Shown: positions 1 to 11,895 of the stretch, one piece after another
Layout of the letters: each line of letters starts with the position of its first letter
How positions within the stretch are numbered: the stretch's first letter is position 1
Assembly: GCA_963978905.1 (NCBI GenBank)
Contig: OZ022258.1
Span: forward strand, 54,854,591 to 54,918,590
From: Trichostrongylus colubriformis
Taxonomy: Eukaryota > Nematoda > Chromadorea > Rhabditida > Trichostrongylidae
Direction: 5' to 3'
Length of the DNA: 64,000 bases
The notes under the pieces: generated by a model
Database searches by the model: none
Seen by the model: the letters and a program-made list of their open reading frames with translations, nothing else
Told to the model about the DNA's origin: nothing
Program-made: the position numbers and the translations under genes

Positions 1-158
1 TACAGCGACATTTGATGGATAAACTAACTACATTGATAATTACTGAAAAATTCTTGATCAAGAGAAATCAATCGTGGAACAAAATTACCAGCAATACCAT
101 AAAGCGTAGCATCATATTGTTACAGCCCGTGTTAGCACTGTTCATACCAGCTGTTTAC

Positions 159-214
159 CATATTTATAGAAATTTTTCTCCTTCATAGCGCAAGGCTTCG
201 TCCATCCTGTTCCT
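159..214 (-). other. candidate exon at the left edge
   Basis: A 56-bp stretch on the minus strand lies between a good acceptor (tcttctgcag) and a GTAAAC donor, with one open frame containing the peptide GTGWTKPCAMKEKNFYKY. It could be a late exon of the THAP gene to its right, but the phases of the exons between 214 and 1496 are not resolved. The rest of 1-1495 outside the repeats shows nothing convincing. Confidence 0.2.
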
Positions 215-508
215 CTGCAGAAGAGTACATATTATCGGTCAGTGTGGAAACATACAATCTAACTGATTCCAAAGTACACAGGGTTCGCTCGGTGGTCTTT
301 TTTTATTGAAAGTGCCTTATATAATGTTTTTATCTGCTTACACAGTTAGTCTCAAGTGCAGTGGAAACACCAATATGCGCAATGGATCATGTGATGTTTG
401 TAATTTCGATGAACTAGCAACCTCTACTTGAGCCACACAAGAAGATATTGAGAAAGCAAGGGAGAGAAACAAAACAAGGAAGGCATAAAACTACTTCAAG
501 AGGCTAAC

Positions 509-1169
509 TTAACCCATTCGTGCTCATGTCAGCCACCGGTGACTGACTGACGTTTCATGGGCCTTCTGCTAACACCCTTTGACATTCAGGAAAGGTTTTT
601 GGGTCAAACGACTGCCTGCACCCTCCTGCTCTTATGCAGGCCATGGGCCGGAAGAAGGGGGCCCGTACCCTTATAAATACCCCCAAAAGCAAAAAAAAAA
701 TTAGTTTGCATTGAAACTTTGCCCAGGGTGGTTATTTGGGGGGCTGATTGCGAATATGACATCCGTTTCTGTCGTTTCCGCCAAACTGGTGCAATTGCAC
801 CATGTTGGTGCAACAACTAGTTTTCACCAAATTCGCCGAAACTTTGCCCAGGGGAGTTATTTGGGAAAACGGATTTCATATTCTGATCAGCACCCCAAAT
901 GACCCCCCTAAACAAAGTTTTAGTGCAAACTATTTTTTTGCTTTTTGGGGGGTTTCTATAAGGGTACAGGCCCCCTTCCTCTGGCCCATGGCTTGCATAA
1001 GAGCAGGAGGGTGAATAGGCACCTCCCCTTACTACATTGTCGAAAAAAAAAAAACAAAAAAACCATGAACTACAAAGAAAATAAAAAAAAGTGGCCCATG
1101 GGACCATGTCAGCCACATGCGGTGACAGCAAGGCCCCGGCCGAAACCGGCGCGGTTGCGAATGGGTTAA
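509..1169. repeat. outer inverted-repeat element (ttaacccattcg ends)
   Basis: The segment starts with TTAACCCATTCG and ends with CGAATGGGTTAA, and both ends carry a related ATGTCAGCCAC block further in. This is the structure of a non-autonomous DNA transposon. A second palindromic element (619-1013) lies inside it. No transposase is visible. Confidence 0.6.
619..1013. repeat. palindromic MITE with ~100-bp arms
   Basis: The ends read CACCCTCCTGCTCTTATGCA and the near-exact reverse complement; the arms also share GGCCCATGG, an A-rich tract and an ACTTTGCCCAGGG(G/T) block. Short open frames here are products of the symmetry, not genes. Confidence 0.75.
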
Positions 1170-1495
1170 GAGTTGCAGTGATTCTCTCATGAAATTAGAT
1201 ACCCATTGGCACAGAATAGTTGGATCACCCAGAAGTAGTTTTCGCAGCAGTCTGAACCCTGCAGAAACTGTGAGACTATCCAAGGGGTCTCTGCTTTATA
1301 GCTAGGCGAATGGTCGCCTAGGACTAGGATGTGAACCACAACCGAGTGCCAGCAACAATGGCAACAGAGCTATCTGAGTAACAAGACCAGGTATAGGCTA
1401 CAACTGGTATCAGCACCTAATCGCCATGTCCGCTTAGGGTCTATGACTGCGTTATTTATCAGGAAGTATTTTCATACTATGCGGAGAAAACTCAC

Positions 1496-4400
1496 CAGAG
1501 TATGGATCACCAGTCTCTGCGAACGAAGCTCAGACAAGATGTCAAACAGTTGAAATTTGACCTTTTTTTCTAATGAACCATCCTGAAATGATACGAGTTA
1601 ACCAGTTTCATTACCGAAGAATAACCACATTCACAACTATCAAAATCTATCAACAGACGTCATAGGGCAGCGTCATTCCAAGCAAAGTTTAAAAGAACAA
1701 TTAGAGCAGTGCTACCACTACCGGACGAGTAACAATACATCCGTCTCTTAATGTACAGCACAGGCAACTCGGGAACGGCCAATAAATTGGCCTTTTCATT
1801 CTAGTTCTAGAGTGCCGCGCTCGTGAAAAACCTAGAGACCGATATTCTTACTATTATCATATGACTACAGGGGGTGCCAAAAAAAAAATGTAATTTTGGC
1901 CACGGCTCACATCTCCCAGTTATACAAAACATGGGTAAACGAAAGAAATGAAAGTATTGGGGCAAAATAATCCCGAAATGTTCCTCTAAAAGCAGGAACA
2001 AGCCGAGACTCACTACTCCCATTTTCATAAAAAATAACCCTTCAAGCGGCGCAGTCGGGCTTCAGAGCACCCACGGTATCAAGGTCCCCTTAAAACAGTG
2101 GAGCCGTGTTCCATGGTAGGTCTTTTGTGAGAAGCTTCCTGAGGATTGGCCGTTCGGTTCATGCAAGTCACAGAGTCCCTGCTGCTTGGACAAGGCTGCT
2201 ATGATCCGAAGTATCATTTTCATGCCCAAATCCGCCTCCGGAGGGGTTTCAGTGGTAAGGGCACGTTTTGGCTCTAGGAAAAGAAGGGCACTGGGGGCCC
2301 GAAAAACCGATGTCGAAGAACACCACCCAGTATGAATTCCCTTAGGTATGCAGAGTGAACGGACTTCAGCAAGGTTATGAACGAGGGCGACGAAATTTCG
2401 GATTTTACCCAGTTGAGGTGACACATCTTATTCACTCTTTCCTAGCTCCCGTTCCTGTTCGTGCAGAAGGCTGCCACGGAGTATAGTGATAAAGTGAGGT
2501 CTGCTCTCGAAACTGGGGATGTAAATACCTCAACAGAATTTGCTGTAGCTCGACTAGAATGGGGTGAATGTAGAGGAGACAAAATTACTTTTTTTGGCAC
2601 CCCCTGTATAGAACATACGAACACAAAAATAATGAAAAGTAAGCGTTAGGAAAACTCACGGTCGGCACGAAACCGCTCCTACACACGGTATCCAGATGCA
2701 AAACTAAGCGTTCTACAGCACGTGACCTCATTTCCGTTCTTTCAACAATGGCAAGAATATTCTTGTTTTCTTCACAGCATTTATTCGCTAGAGAATTTTC
2801 AGAACTGGCCGATTCGTCAATCAAACTGCAACGACATTTTATGAAAAACTAACAAAATGCGACAGTTACAGCTTAGGACAGCCCAGCCATAACAACTAAC
2901 TGTGAATAAGGAACATCTGAGGGAAATTTTTGAAATGCTTCCAATGTATTCTTTTTACGTTTCCAAAATCCCACCAGTACAAAATTCTTACCAAGATGGC
3001 GACCCAGAATCGTTTATCCCTTGAGCCAGCCTGGACTTTTTTGGTGGGTTTTCCAAACTGGTTGGCACTCTAAAATCCGTGCATCAACTTGATAGAAGGC
3101 ATCAAAAGGAATCCCCTAGAACCCCACTCATTCTGGCAGCATTCATCCGTGCTTTGCATTGCCAGCAGACCAATAAAAATTGTGTGATACCAGTATTGAA
3201 TCAAACGCACCTCCTTTTCATGAACAAGTAATTTTTGGATCGATCAATCCCTGAAAGAAGAGACCAGTTGAAAAACGCAAGCTCAGATAATTCGAACAAG
3301 TAAGAGAAAAAATTGTTGGTACACAAGAATAAAACACGCGAAAATGCACCACTAGGACTACTTTTGGAAGCTTTGCAAAGCATACTTGCTTCATTTCCCA
3401 AGTATAATGCTGGTATGATACCATCGCTCTCGCACATCTGAAAAGAAAGAACAATATTTTATTGACAGATGGCACTTTCATCAAGTATGAAGTTTAAAAG
3501 CGCACAAAAATTTCCGCATAAACAAACAAACATATGCGTATAAGCAGAAAGCAAAAAAAACCAACCGAAAAATGACGCAAGCAGATGAATATGCCTTCTT
3601 TATATTTGAAGGATTCATCAGCTTCAGATAGAGCGATGATCCAACGGGAGTAGAGAGGATCATCTGAAAGACAAACTTTCGTCAATATTTTGAAAATGAA
3701 TAGAAGACAGCTCACTCGATTTAGGAAATGGCACACAAATAGTGTCTTCTTCGTTATTTGCACAACTGTTCACGGCACATCGTTGTAAACGTAATGTTCC
3801 TAGACGTGAGAGTGATGGATTGATACCCTCTAAGGCCAGCCGACGAAAGATGGAGGGATCCTGAAACAATAATCATCACCCAGACTAGGAATAGAAAACT
3901 GTACAACAATCCTGATGAACTACCTTCATAACACCCCTCGAATAGCGTTTTCCCTCGGTAAAATGCATTTCACAGATGTGTGCACCTTCTGGCAAAGCAA
4001 AATCAAAGGAATTTAGCAGCCCCAGACCCATTCGAACAGCAATACGCCATTTTCCATGATCGACGCTTAATTCCAAAGTTTGTAGAACTGGCTAATCAAA
4101 ATGTAATGAAAGTGAACAAATTTTGGGACATTAAGAAGCATAACAAACATTCTCACCTGTTTGCTGGTACTGAGAACATCTTCATGTATTTTCCGGTGAA
4201 AATGGAAATGTCAGATGATTTATAACGACAACCTGAAGACTGTTGAATCCCACATTCATTGTTGTTTTTGTGGTCGTAATTCATAGTGCTCTTTCAAACA
4301 AAAAACACCAGATCATCTACCTTCTAGAAAAAATTATTAAGCATAGCACATACTCACTCCATTCGCCTAGAAGTGACCCTATGTTCATAAAAGCCTTCCA

Positions 4401-6721
4401 AGCTTATCTTTCATTCCTTGAAGCTTTATCCCCCATTCATTGGCTTAGGGTTTTGAAAAAACAACAAACCTGGGACATCGCAAGAAATTGGCCCACCCGA
4501 AGGTAATGGCAAAACACCGTTCGGCTCTAAAAAGATGTTTAGTGAATAAAAACTCCTCATCGATGATAAATGTATGAAATGCTCGAGTTACCTAGCTTAT
4601 CTATCTCGAGATCTTCATAGCCCGTTTCAGAGAGATATAGATAGCGACGACGAAGTTTTGACTGCATCTCCTTGAATACACTCTTACTAAGAAATAGAGA
4701 GCAAAAAGGAACTGCAAACAAACCCCTCGAGAAATGGGCAATTTCCCTGGGAGGTGGTACACTGGTACTATTGGTATGGCTGGGTCGCCAGGTTCTGTTG
4801 AAAAATGACGGCTGCATACTCGAAATGGGAATGAAACCAACTGTTTACGTGACGCGATCTGAACCTGCCGCAACGATTCATCTGAACGAAGTATGCAATA
4901 TTTTTTGTGAAGACATTTTTTCAATACAGAGCGCACATACTAGCTCCCTTCTTCAGATGATTGATGTATTTGATGATGTAGTCATTTTGACGGGTTACGT
5001 CTGACTAAAAAATAGGTTATTAACGGAGACGATTTGCTACCGATCAGCGTCAGTACTGCATGGAGCACGCGTGCGCTTGGCAATGTCACGGTGCGTGGCA
5101 CAGCACAGACTTCAGAAGTAGGACAATGGAAAAATGTACTACTACTCAGGTGTGAGAACACCAGAAAGTAAAACCGTGTTCCTGCTCCACGGGGCCCGGT
5201 GAATGGGATCGCGGCGGTATCAAGATGTAAAGGCGGCTTTACAACCCAAAAGCTACGAGATTGACTCGATACGCTATTTCAATGAATGAGTAATGGGCCG
5301 AAGATCGTCAAAAATCAGCATCATCAGGATGAGTTGTGAAAGTTGTGAAAAGGCCTACTCTATGGAGAACTCACCACGCAGATACAAATCCATTGCATTG
5401 CTAGTTCAACCTTCGGTGGCAGAGTGCATCTCAGTTGAATACTATCAAATGGACCACCTTTGTACACACAACGATCTACATAACACTTCAATTTCCTCCG
5501 AGTAGGGTAGATCTATAAACACCGAAGGTCCGCTATTTCTCGCCAACTGCGCGACAGTGATTCAACGAAAATAATGTGTACCTGAGCGGCATCAACGATA
5601 CATCCCAGCTTCCGTAATCTTGACCACAATACCTTCAATGGGCCATGCAAGTAGCCACCATTTTTCTTGACTGTGCACGACGAAGTTGGTCCAGGTAATG
5701 AAGAGTCCTACACGAGCAAAAAGTTGATGCTGTATTAAGTAGTGAGAATTGGGAAACAACCTGAATCTCATCATCTATTTGGAGAGAATCACCGTCCTCA
5801 AGAAATTCAACCACGGTTTCTGAAGAAGGTGACTTGATTTGCCTTTAGGTGTCATGCAAACGTGAATAACATAGCCAACCTGAGCACTTGGTCACTTCGT
5901 TAGAGAAGCCATCGGTTCTGGAAAGGATCTCTATGAATACACAGTCGGCCTCTATGGAACACATCATTCATTCACAATACGCAGTAGCATTCACATAAGC
6001 GTAATATCTTTCTAACATTTCCTAACTGGTTCTTGCCTCGACCATGTAGCAGCTTTGAGAAAGTGTAGCAACAAACCCAACGTCAAATCATAAACCTACA
6101 CTGTTGCAGGGCCAGCGGCAGACGACGACGAAGCAACACCTGTCAATGAGCTGTAAGCGGTGTCATTCTGAAATTTCTCCCTTACATATGCTAGATTAAA
6201 ACTGACATCAATCAACCAGTTTCTAGGCTCACATGTTCCAAGAAATTTTGAGGAGTGCTTTGCTCAGTGCAGTCCTCAGAAGACACTGAAAAATGGATTA
6301 GTGAATGCCAACGATACGCTATATCCATGATATTTTCTGTCCCTCTTAAATGTGCTGTTAGGCTGCAGTTAAAACTTGCGATGAATTCGCAGTGCAGCCG
6401 CTGTCTGGCTTTGTTGATGTGTAACAATAATGATCAGTGTTCGATGTATCCAAACCACAAGTGCTCGCTACAGATGGCCGGCCCAGTACGGAACACCGAG
6501 AAACAACGTTCAAGTAAAAAGGAACTAGGCCGTGATGGACAACATCGGCTAACACATCGCGAACTTCACGCAATCGCGAACTCTGACCGTGGCCTAACCC
6601 AGTAAAATGAACGATGCAAAACAATTGCAGAATTCGATTGAAATGAATAGTAGTAACACGCACTTGCCAGTAAATTCTCTAGCGTGAGTTCATGCTCCGA
6701 GGAATCCTCTCCATTCTTCAT
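1496..6721 (-). CDS. multi-THAP zinc-finger protein (3' end unresolved)
   Basis: Probable DNA-binding nuclear protein with three THAP (C2CH) zinc fingers. Exons 1-15 join in phase: 6721-6664, 6285-6233, 6167-6100, 5917-5880, 5819-5761, 5707-5633, 5512-5375, 5004-4941, 4881-4724, 4670-4592, 4526-4470, 4232-4157, 4065-3924, 3860-3716, 3663-3566 (436 codons). Further exons are 3437-3338 (or 3386), 3250-3211, 2825-2660 and 1582-1496. The N-terminal ~115 residues are acidic and Ser-rich. THAP1 spans about 127-211 (CYVDRC, Trp158, CSRHF), THAP2 279-343 (CDVPGC, Trp314, CEMHF) and THAP3 383-435 (CAVNSC, Trp411, CLRHF). Each keeps Cx4C, a central Trp and CxxHF. Worm multi-THAP regulators such as HIM-17 are the closest known architecture; orthology is not shown. 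Exons 10 and 13 use AAG acceptors. No stop was assigned: the gene may run past 1496. Confidence 0.82.
1868..2606. repeat. MITE family A, copy 1 (TA target site)
   Basis: A 739-bp non-coding element with inverted ends CAGGGGGTGCCAAAAAAA, flanked by TA on both sides, as in Tc1/mariner-type insertions. It sits in the intron between exons 2825-2660 and 1582-1496 of the THAP gene. Two more copies lie at 14834 and 20475. Confidence 0.85.
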
Positions 6722-6726
6722 AGTGG

Positions 6727-6738
6727 CTGGAGAAAAAA
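6727..6738 (-). promoter_or_regulatory. probable spliced-leader acceptor of the THAP gene
   Basis: On the minus strand the sequence ttttttctccag ends 5 bases before the ATG of the THAP gene and about 180 bases after the stop of the upstream gene. In nematodes such a site directly before a start codon usually receives a trans-spliced leader (SL2-type within operons). This is inference from position and consensus only. Confidence 0.5.
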
Positions 6739-6907
6739 CATGAAACGATAATGAAAACAAGTAGCATTTCCATGTACACGTCGGACTAACGGTAGCCGAG
6801 TCGAAAACCGAAAAATTGAGACTTCAAGCTCTTTTCCATAAGTATCACACAGGTATGGCTTTGTAAGCACGAGTTATATCAACATCGAGTAGAGATTCAT
6901 ATCATGT

Positions 6908-9900
6908 TTAAAGCTCGGTCTTCCTTTGGACGACTGGTGGTTCGAAAAGGTACTCCATAAACACTTCATAGGGGTCAATTTCGTTGAATTTGTGGAATGA
7001 GATCGGTGAAAGCCTCCTAAACAGAATTCGATGTCAAAAAGAGCTGAACATGAGAAAGTGATAGTTCATATAGTGAAGAATCATACCAGATATATTGCTC
7101 AGGATAATCAATCGGACGAGCTTGGTGAAATGCTGCATTGTGGATTATGGCTACATCATTTCTCTGGGCACACATCCCTGAACAAGACACAGCGATGCAC
7201 CACACTTAGCGAAATTTCTACATCGTACCAATTATCATGTCATCAGGTGCATCATTAGCTGGGCAAGCACAACTGGAAACAACTGCACGAGCTGCTGAAG
7301 GCGAAAACACCATCCTTGAAGAGAACTTTTATAAATTGTTACATTTATTATCAAAACAGCAGAATATTACCCTGCTCCACCAGTGGGGTAGTCGTATCCG
7401 GTAGCACCGAAGCTAGAGAATCCGTAACCATATCGCTCACCTATTATAATCTGAAACCGTGTTACTGAGAGAGCAAAGAAGTTCGATGAAGAAAACAACC
7501 AAACTTCGCTGAAGACTTGAAAACGAACGGTTCATATACGAGCACTACGAGCCTTCAAGGAGTGCGAAAAATAGGCAAAATACCTTTTCACTGTTGTCGT
7601 AACATGAAAGAAGACGAAGCAAACGCGGAATACTTATTAGTGTATCGTCATCAGCAATCAACAGCCAAGAAAACTTTTGTGAATCGGCATCCAACAGATC
7701 AACAAAGCGCTTCAGTATTACAAAAGTTTTGCCACAGTGCCCTAAAAAGTAGCAAAATTTTGAATAATTAGTAATGCAATGATAGTCAGCACAATTTCTT
7801 ATGAGCTTCAAGGTTAAAGTTAATAACATCTTCTTCGAAACAAAATTCAAGAGCCGACGAATATTCTGAAATAATAAGGAACATGACAGCTTGGCTCTGA
7901 GTGAGAACTATGCCACAACCATATGCTAGATGGGAAACTGTCCACCATTTTGAAATTTCAGATGGATCAGAAGGTGTGAAACGGATTTCTGACTGCAAGC
8001 ACCGTGTCTGCGTAGAGAGGAAATAAACTCGCCAAAAGGCCATGACTTTGATATTACTTACTGGATGGGGTCACAAAAACGATCGCAGGCTAGCTAAAAA
8101 TGAGAGAGTCGCTTCGTTAGTTCGTAAGCTTCTTTAGTAAACGTGATAAGCTGATGCTTTTGATGTTTCAAAAAATTGAATCTAGATTAGAAAGATTACA
8201 AAATCAAAACTAGATGTAAACATTGAGCACAACAAAATTACGACTCATTTCACAAAATTCACCTCGTTCTGTGTTGGGTACCCTAGAATCTGTCGTGGGT
8301 ATCACATTATTCACCAAATCACTGAAGTATTCGATAGATGGTAGGGAGGCACTCCAAGTTCTTTTAATCACTGGTACTGGAAAGAGATCAATTCGCTGGC
8401 ATGATCAGAACATGACCTAGTTGAAAATAAAAGCTATAATCTATGAAAAGACGTACTGCGAGTGTTGTGATATCCACTAAAGGTTTTTATACCCACGTAT
8501 ATATCTTGTGGTTTGATCAGAGGCACATCAACACATGTGATTTCCTAAAGGAAAGATCTCCCTTAAAACTGAAATCAAGTTGCTGGGTACAATGCACTCT
8601 GGGGGACTTGGGAGTTCATGGAAGAAGCATAACTTCTGTTTTGTCTTCTTCTGTTTTATTGTGCACACCTTTGAGTGTATTGAAATAAATAAATAAATAA
8701 CTAGGGACTGATGTACATGGACTTGTGAGGAACAGTTCAAAAAGAAGTTGACGGAAACTTGCCTCGTATGAAATTGCGCAACTGTCCATTTTTCGATTAC
8801 AGAACCGATCCGGATGAGATTCTAGCGATGTGTCGCACTGCTTCAGAATCAGTAATGCTAACTGAAGCAGAACCATTACAAAACAGAAGAATACGCAACA
8901 TTGCGGATATTTGAGAACAATACTATCTCTATAGATCGAACCTCGTGTTTTGCGTCAATTGTGAACGCGTCCGTAGCCTTAACAGCCGACGTGTTCATAG
9001 CGACAGCTAGGCTACAATAGTTGTCAATGGAGATACTATGCTACTACCTTTGTTAGATGATCCTTTGCAATTACCTTGTCAAAAGCTCTTTCGAAAGAGC
9101 GAAACCGGCAGCGAAATCAGGAAATATGAACTCTTGGTTATCATCGTCGCCGTGCCCGTAGAAATGATGTATGATAGTAGGGCTAAAGTCATGAAATATA
9201 AGTCTTGTATGAGTCTGCACAAGAGACGTTTCCAATAAGGGCCCACCTCTGATCGTGGAGTGCGTTGCCAAGAAAGGTTTTTTGCGTTGGATCGAAGCCT
9301 TTCAGGAATTGAAAAAGTGCGGATACATCTACATTAGATTCCGATTCGAGAAAGACGTACCACTGCGACGGAGTAAGCGAAGAAATCCTGAAGAAGAGCG
9401 ATATGACTTCTGAAGGAATCCAATCAGAGGAATGAATAGCGAGTAATACTAACAAATGGAAAGACCTACAATCATTTCAAACGAAGAAAGTAATTTTAGC
9501 AATACGGAAAGTTTGTCAAACCTACTGAAGAGCGTCCAAATAGCCCAAAAACCATTAATGTCTGGGAAGTCAACGTGTGGAACTATAACTTTAACTTTCT
9601 GAATAGGATGTTTTAATACACGATCGGTCTTAGATTTGACTCAGACAACTTATATGCGAGCACCTCTTTCAAAACTTCGGTTTGTTGTGTTATGGAGTCT
9701 TTGAGTGTAGCTATTTTCAAATTATCGAATTGAGAACGCTGCCCAAGAATCAGGAATGTTATGAAGTCTGAAAAACATAGAATGAAAGCACACGAAAAAC
9801 AGTCCCAGATACTTGAATCCCGGTACCCCCTTCAGACGAAATGGGAGAGAGCATCTCCTATCACAACCTCCACAGCAACAAATCAGCCTGGTGAATAGAC

Positions 9901-10027
9901 CGCCCATCGACGACTAACTTTTTGAGCGTAATGGTTGGAAATAATGATAAAACGTACGGGATTGCGATTCAGTTGAGATCAAAAGCACTACTGCAACCAA
10001 CAAATATAGTGGTGCACGAAGAACCAT
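6908..10027 (-). CDS. B3GLCT: beta-1,3-glucosyltransferase, B3GLCT type
   Basis: ER-lumen GT31-family enzyme that adds glucose in beta-1,3 linkage to O-fucose on thrombospondin type 1 repeats. Fourteen exons join in phase to 464 codons plus stop: 10027-9958, 9767-9664, 9598-9522, 9387-9247, 9182-9075, 9011-8942, 8861-8763, 8544-8457, 8376-8263, 7741-7584, 7450-7371, 7314-7229, 7177-7087, 7016-6908. Visible marks are an N-terminal signal segment ([18 protein letters not shown]), FLGNALHD and [11 protein letters not shown] in the first domain, a DDDT metal motif at about 321-324, [34 protein letters not shown] and [12 protein letters not shown] in the catalytic domain. Length is slightly below human B3GLCT (~498). 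The C-terminus is RKTEL, where the human protein has an ER-retrieval REEL. The intron after 8763 starts with GC. The gene lies between the RAB5IF-like and THAP genes, same strand. Confidence 0.94.
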
Positions 10028-10631
10028 CAGCACATACATTTGTAACGGTCAGCCATGAAATGATCAGCAGCACATGAAATCAATAATACCTAAAGTGATA
10101 AATACTCAAAGTACTAAACATGACCAAATATAGTAAAACAAACGTACGAAATTGATGGGTTCACAAGTGAAAGTCAAGTGCTAGGATTCCTACCGACCGC
10201 ATTGACTAACTTGAAACGTTTGAAAATACATGGCAATTTGAAGATGGAACTCGAAACTTTTTACGAGATATTTTGGAGCTGGATGAAACCATAGGAGCTA
10301 CTACTCAACAACAGCATGGGAAAACATTTATCACAGAAATTAGCATGAACTTTATGTGATCACAAGCGCAAGGTTCGCTTGTTCAACGTGATCGATCCCA
10401 AATGATGAGACGTAGCATTGCATATAATATGGTTATTAAATTAACACAGCACTGTGAAAAAACCGCACAAGCAACTCACGTTCAAATTATGTTATTACTA
10501 ATTGTTCTAAAATAACTTATCACACATAGGAAAGATTTGTGAAACGATCTTAAACAGTCATGTATTAATTGTCTAATGAGTCCTGCTAGAAATTAGCGAT
10601 CCGATAAAGAAATCTACTCTACTATATCCAG

Positions 10632-11895
10632 CTAGGAAGGACTTTGGTATACAGCGGAATATACTGTAATCCATGAGACCATGAACGTTGCAAACGCAGA
10701 TCCGAACCCTTCTTTGGCAAGTTCCCAGAACCCTCCTACATCATCCTCATCTACCTGAAGAATAGGTAAAATAGAAAGATAATAAATCGTACCGATGGAA
10801 TCAAACCAAATTCTTCACAGATATCACACATCGGCTTCTCAAAAACACCATTTATATAGATAAATTCAGCAATTGCGTGAATCACCGAATCACGTAAGAA
10901 TTCTACCTTCTGAAATTTTACAACGAAGTGCTGAGCAACCATTGTTGATATTGCAACATAGGCTAGGATAGCCAATATTCCATGCATTGAAGTGGCACCG
11001 AACGCGATACCAATTATTAGTGATAGCAACTTAAAAGTAAACAGTCAGGAAAATACTGGAGTATTTACATTTCAACATGCGTACCTGCTTTCCCCAATAC
11101 ACCACATCCAGTAATTCATCTTTGTCTGACCAATCGCTACCAGCGCGGAAAGCTTTGGCCAACTAAAAAATTGGTTGACGATTTGATAAAAAGAGAGACG
11201 AATGACTTTGGTGAAAAATGTTTGTTATGAAATAGGTGAGTTTCCCCACGCTTTTCCAAGCGTTTTTGATGTGATGATATGAAACATAGCTTCCGATAAA
11301 GGTGCAGAATCCTAAGCAATACGCAAAGCACTGCGGAAGAAAACAATGGAAAAAGAGGGTGTTATCACGAAAAGAGGGGAGATCCTTGTAGACGTTTTTT
11401 TTTACCTAGCCGAGAGGGAAGGAACTTCTTCCTTCCTCCACTCAGGAAGAGCATAAATATACGTCTGAGTATGCAGACTGACCTCTTAAAGATCCCTCCG
11501 GGATGCTTAGATGGGCAATATTTCATGAGATGCCCCCCCCCCCATTGCTACAGCACCACAAGGAGAGTGAAATACTATGATAGCTATACATGCATTCCAA
11601 CTACGACCAGCCAGCTTATACGAGCGTGAATGTCCATTGCAAAGATGAATAGAAATACAATGATAGGATCTGTGTGCTTATTCAACATAAACGCACTTGA
11701 AACTGCTCAGCGTTAAACGTGCTTTATGTACTGAATCGTATAAAACCTTCAGTTCAGAACCATAATCGTAAAAAAGCTCGAAGAACGACCATTCCTTATG
11801 AAAAATCAGAAAAATAATGCATTACTACTAGCATTTACCGATTCCGTCCAATTATATTCGTCTCCTACGCTTGGTGTTCGCTTGGAAGTTGACAT
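10632..11895 (-). CDS. RAB5IF: RAB5IF/OPTI family ER membrane protein
   Basis: Small multi-pass membrane protein. The human homologue (C20orf24/RAB5IF, OPTI) is known from the TMCO1-containing translocon complex that helps insert multi-pass membrane proteins. Four exons in phase: 11895-11839, 11162-11085, 11029-10907, 10754-10632, giving 126 residues and a TAG stop. Family marks are DKDELLDVVYWGKQ, a two-helix hydrophobic core (LLSLIIGIAFGATSMHGI and ILAILAYVAIS), then VDEDDVGGFWELAKEGF and a final membrane helix. Length matches the family (~130). The third exon uses a TTTTAAG acceptor. A ttcacag acceptor 5 bases before the ATG could be a spliced-leader site. The next gene on the same strand, B3GLCT, starts 605 bp downstream. 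Confidence 0.92.
11390..11560. repeat. repeat with poly-C tract
   Basis: CT/GA-rich palindromic stretch ending in a run of ten C. A related block with the same general layout (poly-G, GCATCT, CTAGGCTTAGG, ATGCCCCACCCCCATTGC) lies at 54785-54965. Probably two diverged copies of one element. Confidence 0.35.

Noticed and set aside
3014..3115. Possible THAP-gene terminal exon (GIPFDAFYQVDARILECQ... stop)
   Set aside because: It needs phase 0, but the preceding exon 3250-3211 ends in phase 2 and joins the exon at 2825 correctly, so this frame is probably chance.
7367..7450. Short Gly/Tyr-rich peptide ending in a stop ([19 protein letters not shown]...)
   Set aside because: At first it looked like the end of a Gly/Tyr-rich peptide gene, but it is the GERYGYG exon of B3GLCT; the apparent stop is the GTAATA donor.
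7786..8043. 85-codon minus-strand frame with an acceptor-like CTACGCAG
   Set aside because: Exons 8376-8263 and 7741-7584 of B3GLCT join directly in phase and match the family (NTERG to HCGKTF), so this segment is intronic.
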